From DATAFO01 sp046728015 (GTDB taxonomy: Bacteria; Actinomycetota; Thermoleophilia; Solirubrobacterales; 70-9): DNA of 14,991 nt. The translations under genes and the position numbers were made by a program. The stretch covers positions 1-14,991 of the forward strand of contig JBKPDQ010000085.1 of NCBI GenBank assembly GCA_046728015.1. Reading direction: 5' to 3'. The notes under the pieces are model-generated. The model worked only from the letters and a program-made list of their open reading frames with translations, was not told the origin of the DNA and did not search any database. Shown here piece after piece: positions 7,685-14,676 of the stretch (the first letter of the stretch is position 1; every line of letters begins with the position of its first letter).

Positions 7685-7744
7685 CACCTGAACGTTCCGT
7701 GAATGCGACGTTCAGGTGCCGTTCAGCGTCGCCTGGGCTATAAC
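7685..7744 (+). promoter_or_regulatory. Operator/promoter of the response regulator gene: phased CGTTCAG repeats and -10
   Basis: A perfect 11-bp inverted repeat, CACCTGAACGT (7685-7695) and ACGTTCAGGTG (7708-7718), is separated by 12 bases. The right arm contains CGTTCAG (7709-7715), which recurs at 7720-7726, an exact 11-bp period. Direct heptamer repeats with 11-bp phasing are the usual tandem half-sites of OmpR/PhoB-family regulators. TATAAC at 7739-7744 is a good -10, and the expected -35 position (about 7716-7721) is occupied by the repeat, as in activator-dependent promoters. The response regulator starts at 7767, so autoregulation is likely. The left arm could also serve the divergent membrane-protein remnant. 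Confidence 0.7.
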
Positions 7745-7766
7745 GGCCATATGCGGGGACCGGCGC

Positions 7767-8429
7767 GTGCGAATTCTGGTTGCTGAAGACGAGAAGTGCC
7801 TGTCCGAGCAGCTGGCGACCGCGCTTCGTCAGGCCGGCTATGCGGTGGACACTGCCACCGACGGTGAACGCACCGATTTCCTGACACAAACGGAGCCGTA
7901 CGACGCGGTGGTGTTGGACCTCGGCCTGCCGAAGATTGACGGGATGACGCTGTTGCGCCGCTGGCGTGAGGCCCGTCTGGCCATACCGATCCTCGTACTG
8001 ACGGCGCGCGGTAGCTGGCACGAGAAGGTTCAGGGTATCGATGGCGGAGCCGACGACTATGTCGCGAAGCCGTTTCGGATGGAAGAACTCCTTGCGCGGC
8101 TTCGGGCGCTGATTCGCCGCGCGAGCGGTCACGTGACGCCGCTGCTCCGATGCGGAGCCGTGGCGGTCGATCCGCGCATGGCGAAGGTCACCCTCGACGG
8201 CGTGCCGATCAGGTTAACCAGTCACGAATTCCGCGTGCTGTCATACCTGATGCACCATCGCGGCCGCATCGTCTCGCAGAGCGAGCTCACGGAGCACATT
8301 TACTCGCAGGACTTCGATCGCGATTCGAATACGGTGGAGGTCTTCATCGCACGTCTTCGTCGGAAGCTCGGTGCGTCATTCATCGAGACGGTCCGGGGCC
8401 TCGGGTATCGAATCGAGGCCGACCGGTGA
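7767..8429 (+). CDS. OmpR-family two-component response regulator
   Basis: An intact 220-residue regulator. The receiver domain (about 1-115) has the acidic pair in VAEDE (E7/D8), phospho-acceptor D51 in VVLDLGLPKIDG, conserved Thr T79 in LVLTARG and Lys K101 in DDYVAKPF. The C-terminal winged helix (about 125-220) has the family landmarks LTSHEFRVLSYLMHHRGRIV, the recognition helix near SNTVEVFIARLRRKL, and the wing IETVRGLGYRIE. The GTG at 7767 is preferred because GGGGA lies 7 bases upstream and the receiver begins immediately; the longer frame from 7716 would run through the promoter. Its stop overlaps the GTG of the former kinase gene (GTGA), the standard operon arrangement, but the kinase is destroyed, so this is now an orphan regulator unless another kinase serves it. 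It is closest to the QseB/CusR-like branch by appearance. Confidence 0.92.
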   Translation: MRILVAEDEKCLSEQLATALRQAGYAVDTATDGERTDFLTQTEPYDAVVLDLGLPKIDGMTLLRRWREARLAIPILVLTARGSWHEKVQGIDGGADDYVAKPFRMEELLARLRALIRRASGHVTPLLRCGAVAVDPRMAKVTLDGVPIRLTSHEFRVLSYLMHHRGRIVSQSELTEHIYSQDFDRDSNTVEVFIARLRRKLGASFIETVRGLGYRIEADR

Positions 8430-8618
8430 GGCCGCTGCTGTCGCTGCGTGCGCGAGTTCTCTGAGGTGCGTTTCGGTGGACCCTCGGCCTGTGCATCGGG
8501 GCGGTGCTTGTGACGACGATGCTGATGCTGCGTTATCCTACTCAAGCTTATCGGCTCACGCGATGACGCCGGGTTCGCCTCTCAGGACATCGAGCGCGTT
8601 CACCTGATCCAGTTTCTC
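8426..8618 (+). pseudogene. N-terminal remnant of the partner sensor histidine kinase
   Basis: A GTG at 8426 overlaps the response regulator stop. The frame reads VRPLLSLRARVL, then TGA at 8462-8464 where TGG would continue the helix, then GAFRWTLGLCIGAVLVTTML, a transmembrane segment of the kind that opens sensor kinases. A second stop follows near 8564, after which another frame (RDDAGFASQDIERVHLIQF) may continue the periplasmic part. No HisKA, HATPase, H-box or N-box region exists; the sequence runs into insertion-sequence DNA at about 8619. Identification rests on operon position and the SLRARVL-plus-helix start. Confidence 0.55.
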
Positions 8619-9004
8619 GGACTGGAAAGTTTGGTCCAGTGCTCACGGAAACGGCGCCGCTGCCACCGCAGACGGTGTCGGGGGTAACGATCACGAGAGA
8701 CTGTCTCCACCCGGCCCAGACCCTGGCCAGCGCTACCCAGAAGAGCCGATCAGTCGCACGTAGTTTCGGCCGGGTCACGGTGCGCTTGTACACGGCAAGC
8801 TGCTGGTGCAAGGCGAGGTTCGCCAGGGCGAGCTGGCGGTGGCCGCCGCACAGGAACGGCAAGAGCCGAAGGAGGTGGAGCAGGAGGGTGATCATCGCGC
8901 TGGGATCTTCTCCGGATCAGAGCCGACAGATCAACCACTTGCCGGGCGGACGAGGTTCTGGCGAAAGACAGGGACGACCGTCAGGCCGAGTCCCAGCTTT
9001 TACA
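8619..9004 (-). mobile_element. Truncated insertion sequence (rve-type DDE transposase family)
   Basis: On the minus strand the element appears to begin at 9004 with TGTAAAAGCTGGGACTCGG, a TGT terminus like IS481/IS3-related elements. This is exactly where the coding similarity of the truncated membrane protein ends. After about 110 bases comes the transposase start. The element stops after about 90 codons, at about 8619, where the kinase remnant begins, so the catalytic part and the other end are missing. The two flanks belong to different genes, so this is the scar of a deletion or rearrangement. Boundaries are inferred from where coding similarity changes. Confidence 0.5.
8621..8895 (-). 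pseudogene. Transposase/integrase N-terminal fragment
   Basis: The fragment begins at the ATG at 8895 (MITLLLHLLRLLPFL) and carries the helix-turn-helix landmarks of a common rve-domain transposase group: LALANLALHQQLAVYKR, ATDRLFWVALARVWAGWR, then VIVTPDTV. At 8669-8673 one base is missing; restoring it continues the family motif as LRWQRRRFREHWTKLSS. The DDE catalytic domain is absent. No inverted repeat could be matched because the other end is lost. Confidence 0.7.
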
Positions 9005-9277
9005 GATCATGTTCGCCTCCTGGACGATCAGCTGGCGCCGAGCGTCGAACCGCGAGGCCGCGCCCGAGAAGGCGAACGCGATCAGCAGCCCCAGGAGCGC
9101 GAACACCGCGCCATCCACCGCCCCGGCCCCCGCCCGCGCGCCGTCGGGATCCCGCGCCAGGCGGCGCTTGCCGATCCGGCGCCCCATCTCGATGAGGACG
9201 ACCATCGCGACTAACAGGGCGAGGGCAAGGGCCAGGGTGGAGAGCGTGGTGCCCCGGCCCGGACGACCAGCCGCCAC
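9005..9277 (-). pseudogene. N-terminal fragment of a two-helix membrane protein (DUF4239/bestrophin-like)
   Basis: From a GTG at 9277 the frame encodes a first membrane helix (LSTLALALALLVAMVVLIEM), a basic loop (GRRIGKRRLARDP), a second helix (AVFALLGLLIAFAFS) and the start of the soluble part (GAASRFDARRQLIVQEANMI). This is the pattern of DUF4239-type inner-membrane proteins, normally about 250 residues. Coding similarity ends at EANMI; the next codons (CKSWDSA, stop) come from insertion-sequence DNA. The GTG lacks a good ribosome binding site, so the start is uncertain. Function of the family is unknown. Confidence 0.6.
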
Positions 9278-9328
9278 GCCCCGTGCGGCGAACGCCAGGA
9301 GGGATCGCTGGTGGCTCCCGCCCCACCT

Positions 9329-9372
9329 GGCCGCCGCGGGAGGGCGAAGGGGAGGCCGCCGCGGGAAGGCGA
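9329..9372. repeat. Two-copy 25-bp-period direct repeat
   Basis: GGCCGCCGCGGGAGGGCGA at 9329-9347 recurs at 9354-9372 with one mismatch. It lies in the 107-base gap between the truncated membrane protein and the amidohydrolase tail. It looks like a short local duplication; no function is evident. Confidence 0.6.
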
Positions 9373-9384
9373 GGCGGGCCGGGC

Positions 9385-9609
9385 CTACGCGGCGCCGGCG
9401 ATGCGCGCCACGTCGAACTTGTAGAGCCGCGCCGTGTTGGCCCCGACGATCTGCGCGCGCGCTCCTCGGGGGCGACGTCGGTCAGGATGTCCGCGAGGAT
9501 CTTCCGCGACTACGGGAAGGTGGACTCGCTGTGGGGATAGTCGGAGCCCCACATCATGTTGTCCACACCGATGACGTCGCGGAGACGAATGCCGATGGGG
9601 TCCTCCTGA
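9385..9609 (-). pseudogene. C-terminal remnant of an amidohydrolase (Amidohydro_2 type)
   Basis: The minus strand reads QEDPIGIRLRDVIGVDN then MMWGSDYPHSESTFP, the metal-site strand SDYPH of the ACMSD-like amidohydrolase family. An in-frame TAG (9510-9512) interrupts it, followed by SRKILADILTDVAPEERAR. A frameshift in the GC dinucleotide run (9453-9462) leads to IVGANTARLYKFDVARIAGAA and the natural stop at 9385. Only the last 75 or so residues of a protein normally above 300 remain. The break is about 4 bases from the stop of the cyclase gene at 9613, so the upstream part was replaced. Confidence 0.65.
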
Positions 9610-9612
9610 TAT

Positions 9613-12600
9613 CTACGCCAGCTCCTCCAGCAACGCTTTGGCCTCCTGGAGATCGGCAGTGTCAAAGCCCTCGGTGAACCACGCGTAGACTTGAGCCAGC
9701 AGATCGTGCGCCTCCTGCCGTTTCCCCTGCTGGTGCCAGAGCCGACTCAGACTCATGGCAGCCCGCAGCTCCAGAGATCTTGCCTCCTGGTGGCGGGCCA
9801 CATCCAAGGCCCGCTGAAACCAGGTCTCCACCTGCGCCTGTGGTGTCCCCGTCTGCTGCAGGGGCAAGCTCCCACGGAGGCGATACAGCTCCGCCTCCGG
9901 CCAGCGCTCTCCAGTGGCCTCCGCGGCCGCCAGCGCCTCGGCCAGGGTGGCAAGCCCAGCGTCGACCTGCCCCTGTTGCGCGTAGGCGTCGGCCATTAGC
10001 GCCAGAAAATACGGCGCCCAGAGCGCGCTCCCCGTCTCCCGCACGGCAGCCAGGTCCTGACGGATCTGTCCGATCTGCTCCCCCACCGGGCCGAGCACGG
10101 TCCGCGTTCCCGCCCGGAGAATGCCCCCTATCGCCCGAAAGAGCGCAAACCCCTGCTCCGTCGCAAGAGCGACGAGCGCCTCGGCCTCCTCGTGCGCGGC
10201 GCGGGTTTCCCGGCGCAGCTGATGGGCAATGGCCCCCAGCATCCGCGTGAAGGCCAGACTCGGGGGATGCGCCACCTCCTGGGCCAGGGTGCGTGCAGCC
10301 TGCTGCTGCCGCAGGGCCTGGTCGGGATAGCCCAGCAGCCAGAGGGCGATACCCGCCACGCTCCGGCAACACACGCCAGGGTCATGCCCATAGAGAACGG
10401 CCAGCGGGCGATGCTGCTGGGGGTCGTAAAGCGCCAGGCCCTGCTCCAAGTGGGTGTGCGCAAGAGGCAGCTCGCCCAGCAGGAGCCGAGTGGTCCAGAG
10501 CGTGTGGTGGGCCTCCAGCAGGCGCGCCGTGTCGTCTCCCTGCCGTGCCAGCTGCAGACACTGCTCCCCCAGCTCGCGCGCCGTCTGGTACGCCCCCCGC
10601 CCGTTATAGAATTGCCAGAGTCCCCGCAGGACGGAGAAGAGCTGGGGCGTCTCGCCCACACGCTGACAGAGGGCCCGCGCCCGCGCATAGGCGTGTTCCA
10701 CCTCGGGAGCGGCAAAGCCCTTGGTGATCATCAACGCCGGGCCAAGGGTGGTCTGCAAGAGGAGTTCCTGCTGGATGCGCTCGGCGGTCTCCGGGAGCGT
10801 CTGGAGCACGGCGAGCCCCGTCGTCAGGTGGCTGATCGCTTCCAGGTGGGCGGAGCGCGCCACCGCCCTCTCGCCTGCCCGTTGCCAGTATCCGACGGCC
10901 TGCGCAGGGTGCCCGGCCTCGGTGAGGTGGTGCGCTAGCAGTTCCGGCTGGGTCGCTACCATCTCAGGGAACTTCGCTTCGAGCACCTGCGCAGTCCGCT
11001 GGTGGACCTGTTGCCGGGTGCTCTTGAGCAACGACGCATAGGCCGCGTCTTGGATCAATGCATGCTTGAATACATATCGGGCCCGCGGCGGCCGTCCTCG
11101 CTGGTAGAGGAGTTCGGCGGCCACCAATTGCTCCAGCGCCGCCTTTAAACTGTTGTCGTCCTGCGGGGCAATACCCCGGACCAGCTCATAGGTAAACTCC
11201 CGCCCCAGCACCGCCCCGAGCTGCGCGACCTCTTTGGGTGCCGGGAGCTGATCCAGGCGGGCCATGAGCGCATCCTGCAAGGTGTCGGGGATCGTCACCG
11301 TGCGCAGCGGCCCCGTCAGCACATACTGGCCTGCCTCCTCCCGGAGCAGGGGGGACGCCAGCAACACCTTCGTCAACTCTTCGACATACAGTGGCACCCC
11401 ATCCGTTTTGGTCACGATGTGCTGCACCACCTCGGGGGGCAGGACTTTGCCTCCTACCCGCCGAGCAATCAGCGCCTCGACCTGCCGGCGCTCCAGGCGA
11501 TTGAGCACGAGCGAGGTGAGGTGGGAGCGTGGCGGCCAGGGCGGGCGAAACGCAGGGCGAGACGTCAGGACGTGCAGCATCGGCACCGTGGGCGCCTGCT
11601 CGATCACGAGCCCGAGGATCTCCAGCGTGGTCGGGTCGGCCCAGTGCAGGTCTTCCCACACCGCCAGCACGGGCTGCCGCTCGGCCTGTGCCGCCAGCCA
11701 CGCGACCAGCGTGTCCAGCGTCTGCTGTTTCTGCTGCTGCGGGGTCCCGGTCAGCGGCGCATACCGATCCGCCGGGAGCGGGACCGCCAGCAACCCGGCG
11801 AACAACGGCACCACTTCGGCCAGCGGCAGGTCGGAGGACCGCAGCCCCGCCTCCAGTTTGGTCAGCCGCGTCGCGGGGGTATCGCCTGCCGTCAGTTGCC
11901 ATAGGTGCTCGAGGTGGGTGATCACGGGATAGAGGGCACTGGCGGTGTGATAGGGCGAACAGCGAAAGGCGATGCGCCGCAAGCCCTCCGCACGCACTTG
12001 CGCCCGCAGCCCCTCCACCAGGGCTGACTTGCCAATACCGGCCTCGCCGCTGACGAAGACGACCTGCCCCAACCCGACTCGGCTCTGGTCCCAGCGGCGG
12101 CGTAGCAGCCCGCCTTCTTCCTCGCGCCCCACCAGCACCGGCGCCGTGGCCGCCACAAATTCCTCGTCAGGCCCGGGCGTCGCCAGCAGACCACGCACAC
12201 GGCTGATCGCCATGGGCTCTGCAACCCCGCGGAGGGTGTGCGTCCCCCCATCTTCCAAGGCAAACGTCCCGGACACGAGCCGAGCGGTCACGGGGCTGAT
12301 CACCACCGCGTCGGCCGGGGCGAGGCCTTCGAGCCGCGCAGCGATATTGAGGGTTTCCCCGATCGCCAGGCGCTCGTGCCGCCCGGCGCCTCCCATCACT
12401 CCCACCACGACCGGGCCGGTGTGGATACCGAGCCGCACGGCGAGCTTCACCCCGTACAGTCCCATCAGGCGGGTATTCAGGGTAGCCATGGCCTCGACAA
12501 TGCCCAGGCCCGTGTGCACCGCGCGCCAGGCATCATCTTCATGGGCCGTGGGGTAGCCAAAATAGACCCACAGGCCATCGCCGAGGTACTGGGCGATATG

Positions 12601-13290
12601 GCCCGCGTACTGCTGGATGACCGCGGTTGCGGCCTCCTGGTAGGCGCACACCACCGCCCGAAAGTCTTCCGGGTCAAGCTGGCCCGAGAGCTGTGTGGAG
12701 CCCACCAGGTCGCAGAAGAGCACGGTGAGCTGCCGTCGTTCGGCCTCCTCTGGACCGCTGTGTACTCCCGCTGAAGTGAGGGCAGGCACATCCTCTGGCG
12801 TATGTGACACCCCGTCGTCCCCGGGGAGGACGGCGAGCGCCATGGCCGGGTCGGGTGCCCGCGGTGCGTCCTCCCCCGTCCAGACGAGCCCCTGGCCGTC
12901 CTCCTCGCGCGCCAGCCGGCGAAAGCGCAGCTCGTCCCGGACGGCGTGCAGGCAGTCATGGTCCACGCCCAGCACCTGGCGCAGGGTCCGGTACGTGACC
13001 CGCTGCTCGCGCTGGAGCAGCGCCATCACCGCCAGGAGCACGGTGTGGAGCCGGCGCTCGGCCTCGGCCTGCTGGCGGATGCCTGGCTCCGTGCCAGGAG
13101 GTGTCCCTGTCCAGACCAGGATCGCGGCCTGTTCATCGACAGCGAGGTGCTGGGCGTTGATGAGCTCGTCCTTCAGATCCTCCAGGCAGGCATCGTCGAG
13201 CTGGAACTCGCGCTTGAGGCCACGATAGGTCACCCGACCGCGCTCCCGCAAAAGTGCCACCACCCGGTCGAGCACCTCGTAAAACCCCAT
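9613..13290 (-). CDS. Class III adenylate/guanylate cyclase with AAA-type ATPase and TPR repeats, twin N-terminal wHTH-like repeats
   Basis: An intact 1225-residue regulator. The ATG at 13290 is preferred over the GTG at 13326 because a GGAGAGGG stretch lies upstream and the first repeat begins there. Two homologous modules open it: residues 3-62 (VLDRVVALLRERGRVTYRGL to ILVWTG) and 81-139 (VLLAVMALLQREQRVTYRTL to GLVWTG). The cyclase domain (about 184-365) keeps both metal aspartates (FCDLVGST, D194; LGDGLWVYF, D238) and the transition-state pair in LNIAARLEG (N315, R319), so it should be active. The ATPase follows with Walker A GEAGIGKS (415-422) and a Walker-B-like VLAVWEDLHWAD (541-552), of the STAND/AAA_16 type. 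About 500 residues of TPR-like helical repeats finish it. It is cytosolic and probably senses a ligand or partner through the repeats. A cupin gene lies 32 bases upstream. Confidence 0.92.
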   Translation of the reverse strand: MGFYEVLDRVVALLRERGRVTYRGLKREFQLDDACLEDLKDELINAQHLAVDEQAAILVWTGTPPGTEPGIRQQAEAERRLHTVLLAVMALLQREQRVTYRTLRQVLGVDHDCLHAVRDELRFRRLAREEDGQGLVWTGEDAPRAPDPAMALAVLPGDDGVSHTPEDVPALTSAGVHSGPEEAERRQLTVLFCDLVGSTQLSGQLDPEDFRAVVCAYQEAATAVIQQYAGHIAQYLGDGLWVYFGYPTAHEDDAWRAVHTGLGIVEAMATLNTRLMGLYGVKLAVRLGIHTGPVVVGVMGGAGRHERLAIGETLNIAARLEGLAPADAVVISPVTARLVSGTFALEDGGTHTLRGVAEPMAISRVRGLLATPGPDEEFVAATAPVLVGREEEGGLLRRRWDQSRVGLGQVVFVSGEAGIGKSALVEGLRAQVRAEGLRRIAFRCSPYHTASALYPVITHLEHLWQLTAGDTPATRLTKLEAGLRSSDLPLAEVVPLFAGLLAVPLPADRYAPLTGTPQQQKQQTLDTLVAWLAAQAERQPVLAVWEDLHWADPTTLEILGLVIEQAPTVPMLHVLTSRPAFRPPWPPRSHLTSLVLNRLERRQVEALIARRVGGKVLPPEVVQHIVTKTDGVPLYVEELTKVLLASPLLREEAGQYVLTGPLRTVTIPDTLQDALMARLDQLPAPKEVAQLGAVLGREFTYELVRGIAPQDDNSLKAALEQLVAAELLYQRGRPPRARYVFKHALIQDAAYASLLKSTRQQVHQRTAQVLEAKFPEMVATQPELLAHHLTEAGHPAQAVGYWQRAGERAVARSAHLEAISHLTTGLAVLQTLPETAERIQQELLLQTTLGPALMITKGFAAPEVEHAYARARALCQRVGETPQLFSVLRGLWQFYNGRGAYQTARELGEQCLQLARQGDDTARLLEAHHTLWTTRLLLGELPLAHTHLEQGLALYDPQQHRPLAVLYGHDPGVCCRSVAGIALWLLGYPDQALRQQQAARTLAQEVAHPPSLAFTRMLGAIAHQLRRETRAAHEEAEALVALATEQGFALFRAIGGILRAGTRTVLGPVGEQIGQIRQDLAAVRETGSALWAPYFLALMADAYAQQGQVDAGLATLAEALAAAEATGERWPEAELYRLRGSLPLQQTGTPQAQVETWFQRALDVARHQEARSLELRAAMSLSRLWHQQGKRQEAHDLLAQVYAWFTEGFDTADLQEAKALLEELA

Positions 13291-13322
13291 CGCGCCGCCC
13301 TCTCCCCCGCGAGGTCTGACGA

Positions 13323-13712
13323 TCACTTCACTGGCACGAGCACCGGCGCCCCTTTCTTCTTGATCAACATCACCAGGAATTTTGCCGGCCGCGTGTTGCT
13401 TGCGTTCCGGCCGACGACGTGAATATCGTCGGGCCCCTCGTCGAACGTCTGCCCTGGCCCTAGCGTCACTTCCTGTCCCCCTCGCACCTGCATGACCACC
13501 GCGCCTTCCAGCACGTAGATGAACCCGTGCGCATCGTGACGGTGCACGGGGTCCGCCCCGCCCGGCGGATACTCCACGGTGAACATCAAGACTTCCTTGC
13601 CTGGAAAGTCAGTCAGTTCTTTCGACATGAGCGACACGACGTCAGGTTGCTGAGCCGTTGCCGTATTCGCCATGAGGAAAAGCAGGAGCAGTGAAAGTGT
13701 CGTCTTCTTCAT
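13323..13712 (-). CDS. Exported cupin-domain protein
   Basis: A 129-residue protein with a signal peptide (MKK, LSLLLLFLM, cut near TATA-QQ at residue 20) and a single cupin barrel. Metal-ligand candidates are H57 and H59 in PVHRHDAHGF, H62, and H98 in PDDIHVVGRN; the family Glu is not at its usual place, where H62/G63 stand. The core reads FIYVLEGAVVMQVRGG with LGPGQTF, typical of small periplasmic cupins. The ATG at 13712 has AAGGG about 6 bases upstream. It sits 72 bases after the SDR gene and 32 bases before the large cyclase, all on one strand, so an operon is likely. No reaction can be assigned; it may bind a small ligand or metal. Confidence 0.88.
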   Translation of the reverse strand: MKKTTLSLLLLFLMANTATAQQPDVVSLMSKELTDFPGKEVLMFTVEYPPGGADPVHRHDAHGFIYVLEGAVVMQVRGGQEVTLGPGQTFDEGPDDIHVVGRNASNTRPAKFLVMLIKKKGAPVLVPVK

Positions 13713-13784
13713 CGTTGCCCTTTCCGTGCGCCGGTGGAAACCCTATGGCCGTACCTGTGCGCCGTTCCTTCAGGGTGCCAAGGC

Positions 13785-14537
13785 TCATCGCGTCCTCGGC
13801 TGGCGGAGCCAATCCTCGAGGCGGATTGTCCCGATGTGCGCATGGTCGCCGGGCACCAGCGAGCGATCGTCGAGGCGAACGCCGAAATAGCCCGCCAGGG
13901 GGTCGGGGACAACCTCCCGCGGGTCGTTGGTTGCCTTGAGGTAGCGCGCGACCATCTCGCTCATCGGCAGCCGTTCGGGGCCGGCGATCTCGATCGTGTC
14001 GTTGAGAGGCGCGCCGAGCGCAGCGTCCGCCACCGCCTTGGCGACATCGTCGGCAGCGATGGGCTGGAAGCTGGCGTTCGAGAGGCGAACACGTGTGTTG
14101 TCGGTGCCGGCAGCGGCGATGGCGCCGAGAAATTCGAAAAACTGCGTTGCCCGGATGATCGTGTAGGGGATGCCTGCCTTCGTGATCGCCTGTTCCTGGG
14201 CCAGCTTGGCGCGAAAATAACCACTATCCTGCAGGCGGTCGGTGCCGACGACCGAGAGGGCGACGTGATGACGGACGGAGGCCTCTCGCTCCGCGCGTGC
14301 GAGATTGCGGCCCGAGTTCTCGAAGAAGGCAAGGGCCGCTGCAGCCTCGAACGACGGAGAGTTTGAGAGGTCGACGACCACCTGCGCGCCGACCAGCGCC
14401 TCAGCCAGACCTTGGCCGGTCGTGGCATCCACGCCGGTGTTGGGTGAGGCGGCCAGGGTCTGGTGACCCTGCTCGGTCAGCCTCTTCACGACCTTGGTGC
14501 CGATGAGGCCGGTGCCTCCAATCACGACGATCTTCAT
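13785..14537 (-). CDS. NAD(P)-binding SDR family oxidoreductase (atypical/NmrA-like)
   Basis: A complete 250-residue Rossmann protein: MKIVVIGGTGLIGTKVV carries the GGTGLIG dinucleotide loop (7-13), VVVDLSNSPS (53-62) follows the fourth strand, and GYFRAKLAQEQAI holds a YxxxK pair (Y107, K111). ADDVAKAVADAAL and EIAGPERLPMSEMVARYL are typical of the complex-I-subunit/NmrA-like SDRs that act as reductases or redox sensors. The ATG at 14537 has AAGGAG about 8 bases upstream; the frame is open to 14726, but that extension covers a degraded hydrolase tail read out of frame. The cupin and cyclase genes follow on the same strand. Substrate unknown. Confidence 0.9.
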   Translation of the reverse strand: MKIVVIGGTGLIGTKVVKRLTEQGHQTLAASPNTGVDATTGQGLAEALVGAQVVVDLSNSPSFEAAAALAFFENSGRNLARAEREASVRHHVALSVVGTDRLQDSGYFRAKLAQEQAITKAGIPYTIIRATQFFEFLGAIAAAGTDNTRVRLSNASFQPIAADDVAKAVADAALGAPLNDTIEIAGPERLPMSEMVARYLKATNDPREVVPDPLAGYFGVRLDDRSLVPGDHAHIGTIRLEDWLRQPRTR

Positions 14538-14572
14538 TGTGTGTCTCCTTCCTTTCCGCACAGCCTGCCGGT

Positions 14573-14676
14573 TCAGCGCTTGATGAAGGCGAGAAGATCG
14601 GCATTGATCACATCGGCGTGTGTCGTGCACATGCCATGCGGAAATTTCTCGTAGATCTCGAGCGTGCTCTTTTTTC
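14573..14676 (-). pseudogene. C-terminal remnant of an alpha/beta hydrolase (non-haem chloroperoxidase-like)
   Basis: The minus strand encodes KKSTLEIYEKFPHGM then CTTHADVINADLLAFIKR and a stop at 14573. This is the C-terminus of the chloroperoxidase/arylesterase branch, including the catalytic His in FPHGM. Upstream of the A-run near 14671 the frame meets a stop and no further hydrolase sequence is found, so only about 33 residues survive. It directly precedes the SDR gene. Confidence 0.65.

Noticed and set aside
8621..8640. ACTGGA...TCCAGT inverted repeat as an IS end
   Set aside because: The six-base arms lie in transposase coding sequence (HWTKLSS) and do not match the presumed TGT end at 9004.
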